Notes: generated by a model from the sequence alone, not told the origin. Positions 17,309-28,185 are shown, numbered from the stretch's first letter. The stretch: DNA of 64,000 nucleotides from DAOUJI01 sp965197415 (GCA_965197415.1 OZ240207.1:1116001-1180000), one strand, 5' to 3'. Numbers and translations are program-made.

Positions 17309-20300
17309 ATGATCGGTATCAATGTCTGGCCTAGGCCAGCTATATGGGCCTTGCGATCGGCGGTGGGCGTACTGGCCCTGACGGCTATAGTCGCCTGCAA
17401 CGGTTCTACCGACGAGTCGGCGCCGACTCCGACCGCGCCGTCAGTCCTCTTCGCCACACCACCCGCCGCTACATCCACGAGCGCCGACGACCAACCCGGC
17501 TCCGATATAGACATTCAACTTGACGGGACGCCAACTCCTTACCCGACGGCAACACCCTACCCTACTGCCACACCGTATCCCACTGCCACGCCATTCCCCG
17601 TGGACGCTGACGCAGACGGACAATCTGTGGGTCAACCGACAACTGAAGATTCTACAGAGCCTTCTTCGTCCGGGACAACAACCGGCATCACGATACCGAA
17701 GAAGAGCGAATTGGAACGTCCCAAGGTTGGTTCGATGCTGGATGGCCTGATTGGGAGGGTGGAGGCCGGGGAAATATCGCCACGGGAAGCCGCAAGCGAA
17801 GCGCCGTTACATCTAGGAGAGTCGGTGGGTGTAACCATCTGGCTCTCCGGCAACGTAGACGATGTGATGCGCTTCTTGGAAGACAATGGAGCCACCAACA
17901 TAACCGCTGGCCAGGACTACATCGAAGCCTACATACCGGTATTGCTGCTGGTGGCAGCATCCCAGCAGGCAGGGGTGCTGCAAATACGGCTCATCCAACC
18001 TCCGGGAGAGACCAGGGGAGCGTTTCAAATTCCCGGCAATGGTCCTGAAGTACATGGTTCGACAGCATGGAACCAGGCCGGATACAACGGGCAGGGCATC
18101 AAGGTTGGGGTGATAGACCTCGGATTCTCGCGACTTGAGGATGTCTTGGGCACTGAGGTTCCGACGGATGTACAAGCCAGATGTTACACGGTTTTGGGGT
18201 TGCATACCCAGAATTTGTCGGATTGCAGCGGGGGTACCCACGGCACTGTGGTCGCAGAGTCGCTCGTGGACATCGCACCCCGAGTGACGCTTTACATTGC
18301 GAACCCTAGGTCTCGAACGGAATTGCGGGACGCCGTCGACTGGATGATTTCGGAAGGCGTATCGGTGATCAACCACTCGAGGCTATGGCCATTCGACGGA
18401 CCGGGAGACGGCGCTTCCCCTTTTTCCATTAGCCCGCTGAACACTATTGATACAGCGGTGTCGGCGGGCATCGTCTGGGTCAATGCCGCTGGAAACCAGG
18501 CCCGGGGCGTGTGGTTTCAGCGCGGCCCTTTTGATTACACAACCGTCAGCGCCGACGATGAGGAGAGCAAGTTTCTCAGGTTTACGGGGTCTGAATTCAA
18601 GAATACAGAATCGTACATAGGCGGCAGGCTGGAGTTACGATGGGAGGATGACTGGGGTAGGGCTAGTACCGACCTGGACCTTTTTGCCCTGATACGAGGA
18701 ACAGACGACATAGCGCTGCAGAGCATTGATCTCCAGTCAGGTGGGGAGGGTCACTATCCCTACGAAACTGTAGGCTGCCTGGCTACATATGACATTTTGG
18801 TTGTGCACCGCAGCGGCCCGGAGCCTGATTGGATCCAGTTGATCGGTTGGGGCCCGACTCGGCTAACGCTGAACTCGTCCGGAGCCGGTAGCATTATCAA
18901 CCCGGCGGAAAGCGCCAACCCCGGTATGATGGCAGTGGGCGCCGCCCCATGGGACAAAGTGAATACGATCGAGGAATTCAGCAGTCGCGGTCCCACACCC
19001 GATGACCGGGTCAAGCCTGACGTGGTCGGAGCGGATTGCGGCCAAACGGCTGCTAGGTCCAGGCCTTTTTGTGGCACTAGCCAGGCTGCGCCCCATGTCG
19101 CAGGCATGGCGGCCTTGGTGCGTCAGCGGTTTCCCGAATACACCCCGGCCCGGGTGGTTGCCTACTTCAAGGAAAACGCCCAGCAACGCATTAGCAGTCC
19201 CGACCCCAACAACACCTGGGGCCACGGCTTCATGGCGCTCCCGCCACTCGCTGTACAGGCTAGCGGTGCGCCGTCCATCCGGTCCATTACACCCGGTACG
19301 AATTCCCTGACCGCGGGCTGGGAACCTCCATCCAGTGAAGGCGTCTTAGCTATCGCGGCTTACGATATCCGTCATATAAAAACCTCTGCCGATGAAGCGG
19401 TCGATGCCAACTGGACGGTGATAGAAAGCGCGTGGACTGCGGGCTCGGGGGCGCTTAGTTACGAATTGAGCGGCCTGGCCGGCCGAACCCAATACGATGT
19501 GCAGGTGCGAGCTGTGGACGCCAACGGCAGCGGCCCCTGGTCATCCACTCGAACTGGGACTCCCACGGCTCCGGCGAGAACGCCTGGTGCGCCGGAGAAC
19601 TTCGTTGCCTCGGCTGACGGGCCAACCCGCATCGATCTATCCTGGACTGCGCCATCGGACGATGGTGGGACGGCCGTCACAGGCTATCGAGTTGAAGTCT
19701 CCACCAACGGTTCCTCATGGACCGACCTCATCACGGATACGCGCTCCGTCAGAGCCAACCATACTGACATCGGCCTGACGGCAGGTATCACACGGTATTA
19801 CCGAGTCTCTGCAATTAACTCCGCTGGGAGGGGCCCGACATCCAACGTAGACTGGGCTACAACGGGCGCAGCGCCGGCCCCCGATCTTGTCGTGGACGCG
19901 CCGACGGTAAGCGAGAGCGCTCCAGCAGCGGGAGCGTCCTTCACCCTGAGCGCCACGGTACGCAACCAGGGCAACGGCTCGTCAGCCTCCACCACGCTTC
20001 GTTATTACCGCTCCGCCGACGCGACTATCACTGCATCTGATACGGAAGTAGGCACGGACTCGGTATCAGGACTTAGCTTGACCGGGAGCGGCGATGAATC
20101 TATCAGACTGACTGCTCCCTCGGACCCCGGCGCTTACTACTATTGGGCGTGTGTGGACGAGGTGTCCGAGGAATCGGACACTGCCAACAACTGCTCCGTT
20201 GCAGTGACTGTCACTGTCGGCGCAGCGCCCGCTCCCGACCTGGTAGTGGACAGGCCGACGGTGAATGAGAGCGCTCCGGCGGCTGGAGCCCGCTTCACCC

Positions 20301-23300
20301 TCAATACCACAGTGCGCAACCAGGGCAACGGCTCATCGGCGTTCACCACACTGCGCTACTATCGCTCCGCAGACACAACGATCACCACGGGTGATACGGA
20401 GATCGGCACGGACACGGTGTTCCAGCTTGACGGCTCGGAGACGAGCGACGAGTGGACTACCCTCACTGCTCCCTCGGCTCCGGGCACGTACTACTACGGG
20501 GCGTGCGTGGACTCGGTATCCGGGGAGTCGGACACGACCAACAACTGCTCCGTTGCAGTGACTGTCACTGTCGGCGCAGCGCCTGCTCCCGACCTAGTAG
20601 TGGACAGGCCGACGGTGAATGAGAGCGCTCCGGCGGCTGGAGCCCGCTTCACCCTCAACGCCACGGTGCGCAACCAGGGCAACGGCTCGTCAGACTCCAC
20701 CACGCTTCGCTACTACCGCTCCACCGACTCAACTATCACAAGTGCTGACATATCCGTAGGCACGGACTTCGTGTCCCGGCTTGACGGCTTGGAGAGCGGA
20801 GATGAGTCGATCAGCCTGACTGCTCCCTCGGACCCCGGCGCTTACTACTACGGGGCGTGCGTGGACTCGGTATCAGATGAGCTCGATACACAGAACAACT
20901 GCTCCGTTGCAGTGACTGTCACTGTCAGCGCAGCGCCTGCTCCCGACCTAGTAGTGGACAGGCCGACGGTGAATGAGAGCGCTCCGGCGGCTGGAGCCCG
21001 CTTCACCCTCAATGCCACGGTGCGCAACGAGGGCAACGGCTCATCGGCGTTCACCACCCTGCGCTACTACCGCTCCGCCGACGCGACCATCACTGCATCT
21101 GATACGGAAGTAGGCACGGACTCGGTATCAGGACTTGGCTCGACCGGGAGCGGCGATGAATCTATCAGCCTGACTGCTCCCTCGGACCCCGGCGCTTACT
21201 ACTATGGGGCGTGCGTGGACTCGGTATCAGATGAGCTCAATACACAGAACAACTGCTCCAGCACTGTGACCGTTACCGTCGGCGCGGCTCCTGCGCCCGA
21301 TCTGGTGGCGGACACACCTACGGTGGACACCATCGCTCCGGAGGGGGGAGAGCGCTTCACGCTGAGCACCACGGTGCGCAACCAGGGCAACGGGTCGTCG
21401 GACTCTACCACCCTGCGCTACTACCGATCCACCGACGCGACTATCTCTACATCCGACACGGAAGTCGGGACGGACTCGGTGTTCCGGCTTGACGCATCGG
21501 AGAGCGGAGACGAGTGGATCAGCCTAACTGCTCCCTCGGATCCCGGCACGTACTACTATGGGGCCTGCGTGGACCAGGTGTCCGATGAGTCCGATACGAC
21601 CAACAACTGTTCGGCTGCGATGACCGTGACGGTTGGCGCGGCTCCTGCGCCCGATCTGGTGGCGGACACACCTACGGTGGACACCATCGCTCCGGTGGGG
21701 GGAGCGCGCTTCACCCTCAATGCCACAGTGCGCAACCAGGGCAACGGCTCATCCCTATCCACTACCCTTCGTTATTACCGATCCACCGACGCGACTATCT
21801 CTACATCCGACACGGAAGTCGGGACGGACTCGGTGTTCCGGCTTGACGCATCGGAGAGCGGAGACGAGTGGATCAGCCTAACTGCTCCCTCGGATCCCGG
21901 CACGTACTACTATGGGGCCTGCGTGGACATGGTGTCCGATGAGTCCGATACGACCAACAACTGCTCCGCTGCCGTGACTGTGACGGTTGGCGCAGCGCCC
22001 GCTCCCGATCTGGTGGTGGACACGCCGACGGTCAGCGAGAGCGCTCCGGCTGCTGGAGCTCGATTCACCCTGAACGCCAAAGTGCGCAATCAGGGCAATG
22101 GACCTTCGGCGTTCACGACTTTGCGTTACTATCAATCCATCGACTCGACCATCTCCACTGGTGATACGGAAGTGGGCACTGATTTCGTGTCTCGCCTAGA
22201 CCCATCGGAGACGGGGGACGAGTTGATCAGCCTGACCGCTCCTTCGGACCCTGGCGCCTATTACTACGGGGCCTGCGTGGACTCGGTAAGCGATGAGTCG
22301 GACACCAACAACAACTGCTCCGTTGCCGTGACTGTCACTGTCGGCGCAGCCCCCGCTCCAGACCTTGTAGTGGACATGCCGACGGTGAGCGAGAGCGCTC
22401 CAGCGGCGGGGGATCGCTTCACCCTCAATGCCACAGTGCGCAACCAGGGCAACGGCTCATCGGCGTTCACCACCCTGCGCTACTACCGGTCCACCGACGC
22501 GACTATCTCTACATCCGATACGGAAGTAGGCACGGACTTCGTGTCCCGGCTTGACGGCTTGGAGAGCGGAGACGAGTCGATCAGCTTGGACGCGCCATCC
22601 ACACCGGGAACGTACTACTACGGCGCCTGCGTGGACTCGCTATCAGATGAGTCCGATACGACCAACAACTGTTCGGCTGCGGTGACTGTAACGGTTGGCG
22701 CAGCGCCCGCTCCCGATCTGGTGGTGGACACGCCGACGGTCAGCGAGAGCGCTCCGGCGGCAGGAGCGTCCTTCACGCTGAGCGCAACGGTGCGCAACCA
22801 GGGCAACGGCTCATCCGCATCCACCACGCTTCGTTATTACCGCTCCGCCGACGCGACTATCACTGCATCCGATACGGAAGTAGGCACGGACTTCGTGTCC
22901 CGGCTTGACGGGTCGGAGACTGGAGACGAGTCTATCGGCCTGACAGCTCCTTCGGACCCTGGCTCCTATTACTACGGGGCGTGCGTGGACTCTGTCTCCG
23001 ACGAGCTGGACACGACCAACAACTGCTCCGCTGCCGTGACTGTGACGGTTGGCGCAGCGCCCGCTCCCGATCTGGTGGTGGACACGCCGACGGTGAGCGA
23101 GAGCGCTCCGGCTGCCGGAGCGTCCTTCACGCTGAGCGCAACGGTGCGCAACCAGGGCAACGGCTCATCCGCATCCACCACGCTGCGCTACTATCGCTCC
23201 ACCGACGCGACTATCACTCCATCCGATACGGAAGTAGGCACGGACTCGGTATCAGGACTTAACTCGTCCGGAAGCAGCGATGAATCGATCAGCGTAACTG

Positions 23301-26300
23301 CTCCCTCGGACCCCGGCACGTACTATTATGGGGCGTGCGTGGACTCGGTATCCAGGGAGTCGGACACGACGAACAACTGCTCTTCGGCAGTTACGGTGAC
23401 CGTCAGTAGTAGTAGTAGTACTCGTGGAAACACCTATGGAGTTGGCGACTTCCTTCCAGGAGTTCCTACCTCAGGTCTGTTTATTCCGGCTGTAGTTTCA
23501 GGCGCAAGCCTGTCAAGTTCAAGTGGAAACACAACTATCACATTCACTAACGGTGGATATATAGAACTTCAAGACGGAACAAGATATACGTGTCAAAGCA
23601 CGGGTGGATGCGGGGTTCACAATGGCGAAGTCACTCAAGGGACTATAGTAAGCCAAACGACTTCTGCGTTGACCTCCGATTTGATCGTAGACCCTCCTAC
23701 GGTGAGCGAGAGCGCTCCGGCGGCAGGAGCGTCCTTCACGCTGAACGCCACGGTGCGCAACCAGGGCAATGGTTCATCGGCGTTCACCACCCTGCGCTAC
23801 TACCGCTCCACCGACTCGACGATCACCACCGGCGACACGGAGGTTGGCACGGACTCGGTGTTCAGGCTCGACGCGGCGGAGAGCGGAGACGAGTCGATCA
23901 GCTTGGACGCGCCATCCACACCGGGAACGTACTACTACGGCGCCTGCGTGGACTCGGAGTCCGATGAGTCCGATACGACCAACAACTGTTCGGCTGCGGT
24001 GACCGTGACGGTTGGTGCGGCTCCTGCGCCCGATCTGGTGGTGGACACACCCACGGTGGACACCAGCGCTCCGGTGGGGGGAGAGCACTTCACGCTGAGC
24101 GCCACGGTGCGCAACCAGGGCAATGGTCAATCAGACTCGACCACGCTGCGCTACTACCGCTCCACCGACGCGACTATCACTGCATCCGATACGGAAGTAG
24201 GCACGGACTTCGTGTCCCGGCTTGACGGGTCGGAGACTGGAGACGAGTCTATCGGCCTGACAGCTCCTTCGGACCCTGGCGCCTATTACTACGGGGCCTG
24301 CGTGGACTCGGTAAGCGATGAGTCGGACACCAACAACAACTGCTCCGCTGCCGCGACCGTTAATGTGGGAACAGCGCCCGCTCCCGATCTGGTGGTGGAC
24401 ACGCCGACGGTGAGCGAGAGCGCTCCGGCGGCAGGAGCGTCCTTCACGCTGAGCGCAACGGTGCGCAACCAGGGCAACGGCTCATCCGCATCCACCACGC
24501 TTCGTTATTACCGCTCCGCCGACGCGACTATCACTCCATCCGATACGGAAGTAGGCACGGACTCGGTATCAGGACTTAACTCGTCCGGAAGCAGCGATGA
24601 ATCGATCAGCGTAACTGCTCCCTCGGACCCCGGCACGTACTATTATGGGGCGTGCGTGGACTCGGTATCCGGGGAGTCGGACACGACGAACAACTGCTCT
24701 TCGGCAGTTACGGTGACCGTCAGTAGTAGTAGTAGTGGAAACACCTATGGAGTGGGCGACTTCCTTCCAGGAGTTCCTACCTCAGGTCTGTTTATTCCGG
24801 CTGTAGTTTCAGGCGCAAGCCTGTCAAGTTCGGGTGGAAACACAACTATCACATTCACTAACGGTGGATATATAGAACTTCAAGACGGAACAAGATACAC
24901 GTGTCAAAGTACGGGTGGGTGTGGGGTTCACAATGGCGAAGTCACTCAAGGGACCATAGTAAGCCAAACCACTTCTGTGTTGACCTCCGATTTGATTGTA
25001 GACCCTCCTACGGTGAACGAGAGCGCTCCGGCGGCAGGAGCGTCCTTCACTCTGAACGCAACGGTGCGCAACCAGGGCGATGGGTCATCAAGCTCTACCA
25101 CCTTGCGCTACTACCGCTCCACCGACTCAACTATCACAAGTGCTGACATATCCGTAGGCACGGACTTCGTGTCCCGGCTTGACGGCTTGGAGAGCGGGGA
25201 CGAGTCGATCAGCCTGACTGCTCCCTCGGACCCCGGCGCATACTACTACGGGGCGTGCGTGGACTCGGTCTCCGACGAATCGGACACGACCAACAACTGC
25301 TCCGTTGCGGTGACTGTCACTGTCGGAGCAGCGCCAGCTCCAGACCTTGTAGTGGACAGGCCTACGGTCAGTGACAGCAGCCCGACTGCCGGAGCCTCAT
25401 TCACTTTGAACGCCACCGTGCGCAACCAGGGCGATGGTTCGTCTGCCGCTACCACGCTGTACTATTGGCGCGCGACCGTCACGGAGTCTTCCGTTGGAGG
25501 GTTCTCTGAGGTTGGCACGGACACGGTTGACACCCTTGCGGCCTCTGGTGCAAGTAATATGTCGATCAGCTTGACCGCGCCTCCGACTCCTGGCATGTAC
25601 GACTTCTACGTCAGCATCAATCCGGTGTCAGGGGAGTCCAATAGTGGCAACAATTACTCTGACGTGGTGAGGATAACCGTTCTCGCGGCGACAACCAGCC
25701 CTGATCTTGTCGTCGGCTCTCCGACGATCGACAACACCAACCCGGCTGCCGGAGCGTTCTTCACCCTGAGCGCCACGGTGCGCAACAAGGGGGACGGAAA
25801 TGCGAACTCGACGACGCTGCGCTACTACCGATCGACCGACTCGACGATCAGTAGTTCGGACACTTCCTTGGGCACGGACTCGGTGAGCAGTCTGAATGTC
25901 GCCGGGACAAGCGCCCAGTCGATCAGTCTAACCGCGCCATCCTTAGCCGGGACGTACCACTACGGCGCCTGCGTGGACGCGGTGACGGGGGAGTCCGACA
26001 CGACCAACAACTGCTCGGGTTCGGTGCAGGTAACCGTTTCTGCGCCAACGACTGCACCCGACCTAGCTTTCCGTCATTTCGCGGCGGAACGCAGTCCCTG
26101 GAGTACCATCGGAAGAAATCCACAAGTAGCGGGCGCTTCATTCCATTTATACGCCCAAGTGCATAACATTGGCACTGAAGCGTCTACCGGTACGACGCTG
26201 CGCTACTATCGTTCGTCTGACTCGACAATTACGGCGTCGGACACGGAAGTCGGGACTGACACTGTAATTGCCTTGCGGTCAGGCGGAGGGCAATTGCATG

Positions 26301-27499
26301 TTTCGAATACCAGTGTGACCGCGCCAGACACTCCCGACATATACTACTACGGCGCATGCGTAGACTCCGTGTCCAACGAGTCCGATACTACCAACAACTG
26401 CTCGACTGCAGTGGAAATAACTGTTCTTGCTCCCCCCGATCTGGTTGTGGACACCCCCGAGGTCGGAGGCAGAATAGGGCAATCAACCGTGACATTAAGT
26501 CATGGACAGTCGTTCGCCCTCTACACTATCGTGCGTAACCAGGGCAATGACCTGGGCTACTCGACCACGGTGCACTACTACCTCTCCACCGACGCGACTA
26601 TCACAACATCTGATACTGTAGTTGGCACAAAAGGCTCCTTCTCCACCGGGCCCCCACCAACGAGGATGAGTCTGACCGCGCCGACTACCTCCGGCACATA
26701 CTACTACGGCGCGTGCGTAGAACCAGTGGCTCATGAGTCCGCTACGACCAACAACTGCTCGGGCTCGATCCAGGCAATTGTTGAACCTCCACCCGCATCG
26801 GATCTGGTTGTGGACACGCCAACCGCCAGTGAATCCAGCCTTACAGCGGGGGATAGTTTCACCCTGTCATTCACCGTCCGAAACCAAGGAAATCGCTCCT
26901 CCGGCCCGATAACGCTGCGCTATTACCGCTCCGACGACGCGGATTTTGACGATGACGACACATTTGTAGGCACGCAGGAAACTGACACGGTAGTGTACTC
27001 AGATAGAGGAAGAAGCTTCACCTCTGACAGTATTCCTGCGCATCGGTTCTTTGCGCCATCCAGTAACGGTCTATTCAGATATCCCTATATTTCAGATGGA
27101 ACCTATTACTATATCGTCTGTGTGGATCAAGGGGAAGGTGAGTCCGATACAACGAATAATTGCTCTACTGGTGCCTCCGTCAGAGCAGGTAAATTAAGAG
27201 CCTCCAGCCAGTGCATTGTTCGGTATGTTCTTACACCTCTCGACAGGTGCGCCCACAAAGTCCAAAGCAAATTTGATGTCATTTACGGAGAGGTAGATGC
27301 TTTTAACAGTGGGCTGGGTTTCATTTACTATGACTTTGGTCACCTTAAGACAATCACCCGTAGCATAAGTGGTAGTGGCCCCGGAAATAGACAAACAACT
27401 GTCCATATCATCAACTGGGCTGATCAAAACTGGCTTGTGAAGTCGGTACTGACTTCCGCCGGAAACGAGCGAATCATCGAGTTGAGACAATGGGACTGA
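17309..27499 (+). CDS. Giant subtilisin-like (S8) lipoprotein protease with ~19 CARDB-like repeats, 3396 aa
   Basis: Start ATG 17309 follows GGTGGACGGAG. The lipobox IVAC sits near residue 30, then a Pro/Thr linker (YPTATPYPTATP). S8 domain: Asp270 (VGVIDLGFS), His311 (GGTHGTVVAES), Asn in WVNAAGNQ, Ser591 (CGTSQAAPHVAGMA), so the full triad is present. Two FN3 domains (about 655-850) are followed from about residue 856 by roughly 19 CARDB-like units of about 118 aa (APDLVV...FTLNATVRNQGNGS...LRYYRS...YYYGACVDSVSDESDTTNNCS). Two copies of a distinct about 95-aa module (GNTYGVGDFLPGVPTSGLF) interrupt them. The last four repeats are diverged, and an unmatched about 100-residue domain ends the chain. 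It should be anchored outside the membrane and degrade or bind extracellular protein. It overlaps the next gene by 10 bp. Confidence 0.93.
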   Translation: MIGINVWPRPAIWALRSAVGVLALTAIVACNGSTDESAPTPTAPSVLFATPPAATSTSADDQPGSDIDIQLDGTPTPYPTATPYPTATPYPTATPFPVDADADGQSVGQPTTEDSTEPSSSGTTTGITIPKKSELERPKVGSMLDGLIGRVEAGEISPREAASEAPLHLGESVGVTIWLSGNVDDVMRFLEDNGATNITAGQDYIEAYIPVLLLVAASQQAGVLQIRLIQPPGETRGAFQIPGNGPEVHGSTAWNQAGYNGQGIKVGVIDLGFSRLEDVLGTEVPTDVQARCYTVLGLHTQNLSDCSGGTHGTVVAESLVDIAPRVTLYIANPRSRTELRDAVDWMISEGVSVINHSRLWPFDGPGDGASPFSISPLNTIDTAVSAGIVWVNAAGNQARGVWFQRGPFDYTTVSADDEESKFLRFTGSEFKNTESYIGGRLELRWEDDWGRASTDLDLFALIRGTDDIALQSIDLQSGGEGHYPYETVGCLATYDILVVHRSGPEPDWIQLIGWGPTRLTLNSSGAGSIINPAESANPGMMAVGAAPWDKVNTIEEFSSRGPTPDDRVKPDVVGADCGQTAARSRPFCGTSQAAPHVAGMAALVRQRFPEYTPARVVAYFKENAQQRISSPDPNNTWGHGFMALPPLAVQASGAPSIRSITPGTNSLTAGWEPPSSEGVLAIAAYDIRHIKTSADEAVDANWTVIESAWTAGSGALSYELSGLAGRTQYDVQVRAVDANGSGPWSSTRTGTPTAPARTPGAPENFVASADGPTRIDLSWTAPSDDGGTAVTGYRVEVSTNGSSWTDLITDTRSVRANHTDIGLTAGITRYYRVSAINSAGRGPTSNVDWATTGAAPAPDLVVDAPTVSESAPAAGASFTLSATVRNQGNGSSASTTLRYYRSADATITASDTEVGTDSVSGLSLTGSGDESIRLTAPSDPGAYYYWACVDEVSEESDTANNCSVAVTVTVGAAPAPDLVVDRPTVNESAPAAGARFTLNTTVRNQGNGSSAFTTLRYYRSADTTITTGDTEIGTDTVFQLDGSETSDEWTTLTAPSAPGTYYYGACVDSVSGESDTTNNCSVAVTVTVGAAPAPDLVVDRPTVNESAPAAGARFTLNATVRNQGNGSSDSTTLRYYRSTDSTITSADISVGTDFVSRLDGLESGDESISLTAPSDPGAYYYGACVDSVSDELDTQNNCSVAVTVTVSAAPAPDLVVDRPTVNESAPAAGARFTLNATVRNEGNGSSAFTTLRYYRSADATITASDTEVGTDSVSGLGSTGSGDESISLTAPSDPGAYYYGACVDSVSDELNTQNNCSSTVTVTVGAAPAPDLVADTPTVDTIAPEGGERFTLSTTVRNQGNGSSDSTTLRYYRSTDATISTSDTEVGTDSVFRLDASESGDEWISLTAPSDPGTYYYGACVDQVSDESDTTNNCSAAMTVTVGAAPAPDLVADTPTVDTIAPVGGARFTLNATVRNQGNGSSLSTTLRYYRSTDATISTSDTEVGTDSVFRLDASESGDEWISLTAPSDPGTYYYGACVDMVSDESDTTNNCSAAVTVTVGAAPAPDLVVDTPTVSESAPAAGARFTLNAKVRNQGNGPSAFTTLRYYQSIDSTISTGDTEVGTDFVSRLDPSETGDELISLTAPSDPGAYYYGACVDSVSDESDTNNNCSVAVTVTVGAAPAPDLVVDMPTVSESAPAAGDRFTLNATVRNQGNGSSAFTTLRYYRSTDATISTSDTEVGTDFVSRLDGLESGDESISLDAPSTPGTYYYGACVDSLSDESDTTNNCSAAVTVTVGAAPAPDLVVDTPTVSESAPAAGASFTLSATVRNQGNGSSASTTLRYYRSADATITASDTEVGTDFVSRLDGSETGDESIGLTAPSDPGSYYYGACVDSVSDELDTTNNCSAAVTVTVGAAPAPDLVVDTPTVSESAPAAGASFTLSATVRNQGNGSSASTTLRYYRSTDATITPSDTEVGTDSVSGLNSSGSSDESISVTAPSDPGTYYYGACVDSVSRESDTTNNCSSAVTVTVSSSSSTRGNTYGVGDFLPGVPTSGLFIPAVVSGASLSSSSGNTTITFTNGGYIELQDGTRYTCQSTGGCGVHNGEVTQGTIVSQTTSALTSDLIVDPPTVSESAPAAGASFTLNATVRNQGNGSSAFTTLRYYRSTDSTITTGDTEVGTDSVFRLDAAESGDESISLDAPSTPGTYYYGACVDSESDESDTTNNCSAAVTVTVGAAPAPDLVVDTPTVDTSAPVGGEHFTLSATVRNQGNGQSDSTTLRYYRSTDATITASDTEVGTDFVSRLDGSETGDESIGLTAPSDPGAYYYGACVDSVSDESDTNNNCSAAATVNVGTAPAPDLVVDTPTVSESAPAAGASFTLSATVRNQGNGSSASTTLRYYRSADATITPSDTEVGTDSVSGLNSSGSSDESISVTAPSDPGTYYYGACVDSVSGESDTTNNCSSAVTVTVSSSSSGNTYGVGDFLPGVPTSGLFIPAVVSGASLSSSGGNTTITFTNGGYIELQDGTRYTCQSTGGCGVHNGEVTQGTIVSQTTSVLTSDLIVDPPTVNESAPAAGASFTLNATVRNQGDGSSSSTTLRYYRSTDSTITSADISVGTDFVSRLDGLESGDESISLTAPSDPGAYYYGACVDSVSDESDTTNNCSVAVTVTVGAAPAPDLVVDRPTVSDSSPTAGASFTLNATVRNQGDGSSAATTLYYWRATVTESSVGGFSEVGTDTVDTLAASGASNMSISLTAPPTPGMYDFYVSINPVSGESNSGNNYSDVVRITVLAATTSPDLVVGSPTIDNTNPAAGAFFTLSATVRNKGDGNANSTTLRYYRSTDSTISSSDTSLGTDSVSSLNVAGTSAQSISLTAPSLAGTYHYGACVDAVTGESDTTNNCSGSVQVTVSAPTTAPDLAFRHFAAERSPWSTIGRNPQVAGASFHLYAQVHNIGTEASTGTTLRYYRSSDSTITASDTEVGTDTVIALRSGGGQLHVSNTSVTAPDTPDIYYYGACVDSVSNESDTTNNCSTAVEITVLAPPDLVVDTPEVGGRIGQSTVTLSHGQSFALYTIVRNQGNDLGYSTTVHYYLSTDATITTSDTVVGTKGSFSTGPPPTRMSLTAPTTSGTYYYGACVEPVAHESATTNNCSGSIQAIVEPPPASDLVVDTPTASESSLTAGDSFTLSFTVRNQGNRSSGPITLRYYRSDDADFDDDDTFVGTQETDTVVYSDRGRSFTSDSIPAHRFFAPSSNGLFRYPYISDGTYYYIVCVDQGEGESDTTNNCSTGASVRAGKLRASSQCIVRYVLTPLDRCAHKVQSKFDVIYGEVDAFNSGLGFIYYDFGHLKTITRSISGSGPGNRQTTVHIINWADQNWLVKSVLTSAGNERIIELRQWD
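19873..23403 (+). repeat. 354-bp near-identical tandem repeats encoding CARDB units
   Basis: About ten consecutive 354-bp units, highly similar at the DNA level and not only in protein. They share long identical strings, and the same antisense open frame reappears at 20140, 20494, 20848, 21202, then 22264, 22618 and 22972. This indicates recent expansion by recombination or gene conversion. The array continues in more diverged form to about 27190. Confidence 0.9.
23404..25007 (+). repeat. Duplicated ~290-bp insert module (23404-23697 and 24721-25007)
   Basis: Two almost identical segments with an AGT-run start and an ACC/GGA-rich, lower-G+C body interrupt the CARDB array 1,317 bp apart. Three CARDB units lie between them. 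The module encodes a Ser-run followed by a small beta-rich Cys-containing domain (TRYTCQSTGGCGVHNGE). Together with flanking units it forms a 1.3-kb segmental duplication inside the gene. Confidence 0.9.
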
Positions 27500-28185
27500 A
27501 GAGGCAAGAAGTGAATTATCTCGAGTCTACACAAGGCGTATTCAGAACGTGTCTTAAGCTGGCACCAATAGCGCTGTCCCTTCTGATCGTTCTGGCTTGC
27601 AGCAGTGACGATCCTACTCCCGCGCCAGCAGTGGAGATCACGACTAGGATTGCGGAAAGCCCTGCGCAGCCCGCGGGGGAATCGGGAGAGATTTCCGAGT
27701 ATACGGGTGAGTCAGACCTCTATAGGGCCGTTTGGGCAGGCACGATAGACGAAGTGAGAAAACTGGTCGCCGGCGGAGCTGACGTAAACGCAAAAGACGG
27801 AGCCGGAGACCCGGTCCTCTATACGGCCATCTGGCGCGCCGAACCCGAGAAAGTGCAGATCCTGGTGGACGCCGGCGCAGATGTGAACGCCCGGGATTCT
27901 TCCGGTGAACCGATGCTCTACACAGCCGTCTGGCGTGACCGAATTGAAGCGCTGAAGATTCTCGTAGACTCGGGTGCGGACGTGAACGCCCGGGATTCGG
28001 ACAATGACCCCGTCCTGTACACGGCAGTCTGGCGGAACAAACCGGAGGCGCTCAAAATCCTGATAAATGCGGGCGCTGATGTCAATGCAGAAAGGGCTAA
28101 CGGCGAGTCTCTGCTGCACGAATCTCGCTGGCGGGACAATACGGAAATCGAGCAGATTCTCCTCGACGCGGGGGCCACGGAATAG
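27490..28185 (+). CDS. Ankyrin-repeat lipoprotein, 231 aa
   Basis: It has a lipoprotein signal (APIALSLLIVLACSSD), a short Pro-rich linker, then about five ankyrin repeats (residues about 75-230) of the pattern LYTAVWR...ALKILVDSGADVNARD. The usual TPLH of helix 1 is replaced by VLYTAVW, a lineage-specific variant repeated in each unit. ATG 27490 overlaps the protease stop by 10 bp, so the two are translationally coupled. As an exported ankyrin protein it may bind partners at the cell surface, possibly the protease itself (inference). Confidence 0.88.
   Translation: MGLKRQEVNYLESTQGVFRTCLKLAPIALSLLIVLACSSDDPTPAPAVEITTRIAESPAQPAGESGEISEYTGESDLYRAVWAGTIDEVRKLVAGGADVNAKDGAGDPVLYTAIWRAEPEKVQILVDAGADVNARDSSGEPMLYTAVWRDRIEALKILVDSGADVNARDSDNDPVLYTAVWRNKPEALKILINAGADVNAERANGESLLHESRWRDNTEIEQILLDAGATE

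Noticed and set aside
19798..25455. Row of 65-69-aa antisense frames spaced 354 bp apart
   Set aside because: They are shadows of the CARDB repeats, repeating because the sense DNA repeats.
19873..27190. Periodic array as a CRISPR
   Set aside because: Units are 354 bp, coding and contiguous, without spacers.
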